Assembly: GCA_964636675.1 (NCBI GenBank)
Contig: CAZWUO010000191.1
Span: forward strand, 1-7,307
Direction of reading: 5' to 3'
Length of the DNA stretch: 7,307 nt
DNA from: JALUUH01 sp964636675
Lineage (GTDB): Bacteria > Pseudomonadota > Gammaproteobacteria > S012-40
Shown: one piece after another, positions 5,636-7,307 of the stretch
How positions within the stretch are numbered: position 1 is the stretch's first letter
Layout: every line of letters starts with the position of its first letter
Notes under the pieces: model-generated
The model's database searches: none
What the model was told of the DNA's origin: nothing
The model's input: only the letters and a program-made list of their open reading frames with translations
Program-made: the position numbers and the translations under genes

Positions 5636-7120
5636 ATGAAAGTTGAAGAAGTATCTATGCCGTTTATTGTGGCGTTAATGGGTTGGGCGGCGGGCATCGT
5701 GATGCTGCTGTTATTTATTGTATTGATTTATGATTTAACTCAACGAAAACACGCGGTATTAAGAAATTTTCCGGTAATAGGGCACATGCGTTACTTTCTT
5801 GAACGCCAAGGCGAGTTTTTTCGGCAGTATTTCATCGCCCACGATAGAGAAGAGTTGCCCTTTAATCGTTCGACAAGAAGTTGGGTTTATCGCACTGCCA
5901 AGGGTTTAGGTGGCATCATTGGCTTTGGTTCAACGAATGATTTGCGCGAACCCGGCAGTATTATTTTTGTCAGTTCTCCCTACCCCGTATTGGAAGAAGA
6001 CTGTGTGCCTGCACCACAATGTGTTATCGGTGAGCAGTGTGATAAACCTTTTATAGCTAAAAAAATATTTAATATTTCAGGTATGAGTTATGGTGCTATT
6101 TCAATACCTGCGGTAAAAGCATTATCCCTCGGGGCAGCGGAAGCAGGTGTTTGGTTAAATACCGGAGAAGGTGGTTTGTCTGAATATCATCAAACAGGGC
6201 CGTGTGATCGCATTTATCAAATTGGTACTGCAAAATATGGCGTGAGGGACGAAAGGGGATGTTTGAGCGATAAAAAATTGCGTGAAATTTCCAAGTTGGT
6301 AAATGCATTTGAAATAAAAATATCCCAAGGTGCTAAGCCCGGTCGAGGTGGGGTTTTACCCGCTGTGAAAGTAACGCCCGAGATTGCAAAAATTCGGGGG
6401 ATTCCCGAAAATATAGTGTCAAGTAGCCCAAATAGGCATCATGAAATCAAAAGTTCTGATGACTTGCTGGATATGCTTTGTCGGATTCGTGATGTCACGG
6501 GCCGACCGGTTGGTTATAAAGTTGTTATGTCGAGCAAGATTTTTCCGGAGGCTATGTTCGAAGCGATTTTGCGCCGTGGTATCGATTCGGCGCCAGACTT
6601 TGTAACCATTGATGGTGGTGATGGGGGGACGGGGGCCGCACCGCAAATTCTTGCGGATCATGTTGGTTTACCGTTGCACGAGGCTTTGCCAATGTTTGTC
6701 GATTGCCTGTATGAGGCAGGATTAAAAGACCGTGTTCGGGTTATAGCGTCTGGAAAGTTAGTGACTTCAGCAAACGTTGCATGGGCTTTATGTGTTGGCG
6801 CCGACTTCGCGGTATCTGCACGCGGATTTATGTTTTCTTTAGGCTGTATTCAGTCTTTGCAGTGTCATCAAGATACTTGTCCTACTGGGATTACCACGCA
6901 TAATCGACGTTTACAACGTGGTTTGGTGGTTGAAGATAAATCGAAGCGTGTGGCAAATTATGCGCATTGGGTGAATGTAGAATTAGACAAGCTTGCTCAC
7001 TCTTGTGGCTTAAATCATGCGCGTGAGTTTAAGCGTGAGCATATTCGAATTGTTCAAGACTCGCTAACGAGCAGGCCTTTAGATGAGTTATTTCCTTATC
7101 CCAAAGTGAGAAGTCATTAA
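5636..7120 (+). CDS. Membrane-anchored FMN-binding glutamate-synthase-like oxidoreductase
   Basis: The 494-residue protein matches the FMN/[3Fe-4S] synthase domain of glutamate synthase large subunit (GltB). One transmembrane segment (about 10-33) is followed by basic residues (TQRKHAVLR), so the catalytic part should face the cytoplasm. Then come NISGMSYGAIS (146-156), GLNTGEGG-like WLNTGEGGLSEYH (173-185), KISQGAKPGRGGVLP (228-242), TIDGGDGGTGAAP (324-336) and IASGKL (370-375), which form the FMN barrel, and C404-x5-C410-x4-C415 followed by PTGI, which matches the [3Fe-4S] cluster motif. The N-terminal glutamine amidotransferase domain with its catalytic Cys is absent, as is the C-terminal GXGXG beta-helix domain of GltB. 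Without its own ammonia supply it is unlikely to be a complete glutamate synthase; related stand-alone proteins are usually annotated only by family. The substrate is unknown. It closes the three-gene unit and converges with the kinase gene. Confidence 0.9.
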   Translation: MKVEEVSMPFIVALMGWAAGIVMLLLFIVLIYDLTQRKHAVLRNFPVIGHMRYFLERQGEFFRQYFIAHDREELPFNRSTRSWVYRTAKGLGGIIGFGSTNDLREPGSIIFVSSPYPVLEEDCVPAPQCVIGEQCDKPFIAKKIFNISGMSYGAISIPAVKALSLGAAEAGVWLNTGEGGLSEYHQTGPCDRIYQIGTAKYGVRDERGCLSDKKLREISKLVNAFEIKISQGAKPGRGGVLPAVKVTPEIAKIRGIPENIVSSSPNRHHEIKSSDDLLDMLCRIRDVTGRPVGYKVVMSSKIFPEAMFEAILRRGIDSAPDFVTIDGGDGGTGAAPQILADHVGLPLHEALPMFVDCLYEAGLKDRVRVIASGKLVTSANVAWALCVGADFAVSARGFMFSLGCIQSLQCHQDTCPTGITTHNRRLQRGLVVEDKSKRVANYAHWVNVELDKLAHSCGLNHAREFKREHIRIVQDSLTSRPLDELFPYPKVRSH

Positions 7121-7138
7121 GGAGTCTCTGGTTTTGGC

Positions 7139-7307
7139 TTACTCAGGTTTTCTATCCATTGCCTTGAATGTTACATTTATTAATAAGCCGCCAAACTCAG
7201 ATTCGTCGAGTTCAAAGCTCAAATCGTGTAAATCGGCGATGCGAGTGACGATCGAAAGCCCCAGGCCACTTCCTGGTACTTTGGTGCCCAATCGACGGTA
7301 GAAACGC
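7139..7307 (-). CDS. Sensor histidine kinase, C-terminal end only
   Basis: Translating the minus strand from base 7306 gives 55 residues ending in TAA at 7141-7139. They begin RFYRRLGTKVPGSGLGLSIV and continue TRIADLHDL, the F-box region and G2 box of the HATPase_c domain that binds ATP in two-component sensor kinases. The RFYR...GSGLGLSIV...RIA.LH pattern is most like QseC/PmrB-type kinases, whose genes usually follow a response-regulator gene; that gene would lie beyond the window. The rest of the gene is cut by the window edge. It converges with the glutamate-synthase-like gene, with 18 bases between stop codons and no strong terminator hairpin. Confidence 0.88.
   Translation of the reverse strand, partial: RFYRRLGTKVPGSGLGLSIVTRIADLHDLSFELDESEFGGLLINVTFKAMDRKPE

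Noticed and set aside
6096..6661. Minus-strand open frames inside the glutamate-synthase-like gene
   Set aside because: The plus-strand protein is conserved throughout, and the antisense products have no recognisable features.
7121..7150. Possible terminator between the convergent glutamate-synthase-like and kinase genes
   Set aside because: GAGT (7122-7125) and ACTC (7141-7144) could pair, but a 4-base stem with a 15-base loop and no following T-run is not convincing.

Overview
The window is compact chromosomal DNA from a bacterium, most likely a gammaproteobacterium. The basis is a bacterial-type ProRS with an insertion editing domain, NadC, an MgtC/SapB-like protein, a lipobox protein, perfect TTATCCACA DnaA boxes and a QseC/PmrB-like kinase end. 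The fairly even base composition, short gene spacing and an ankyrin-repeat protein would fit a Legionellales-like lineage, but the sequence alone does not prove a genus. No tRNA, rRNA, insertion sequence, phage gene or CRISPR array is visible.

Layout. Bases 1-506 (+) are the 3' part of an MgtC/SapB-family membrane protein, cut by the window edge. Bases 507-947 are the only long gene-free stretch. It holds a roughly 90% A+T block (571-630), then two perfect inverted DnaA boxes (719-727 and 733-741) with a degenerate third box beside them. This is a candidate DnaA-binding locus and possibly a replication origin. Bases 948-1361 (+) encode a small orphan lipoprotein. It converges with a minus-strand pair that reads nadC (3970-3131) then proS (3109-1406), with 21 bases between them. 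A 56-base divergent spacer separates nadC from a plus-strand cluster of three genes: an exported ankyrin-repeat protein (4027-4899), a membrane-anchored acyltransferase-like protein (4924-5610) and a membrane-anchored glutamate-synthase-like FMN/iron-sulfur oxidoreductase (5636-7120). The last 169 bases hold, on the minus strand, the C-terminal end of a sensor histidine kinase.

How the genes relate. nadC (NAD biosynthesis) and proS (prolyl-tRNA charging) are housekeeping genes that probably share a transcript. The three plus-strand genes are 24 and 25 bases apart and look like one transcription unit. All three products have an N-terminal hydrophobic segment, so the cluster probably works at the inner membrane and periplasm, but its joint role is not known. 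Its most unusual parts are the altered motif III of the acyltransferase (FPHGG where FPEGT is usual) and a glutamate-synthase FMN domain that carries its [3Fe-4S] cysteines but no amidotransferase domain.
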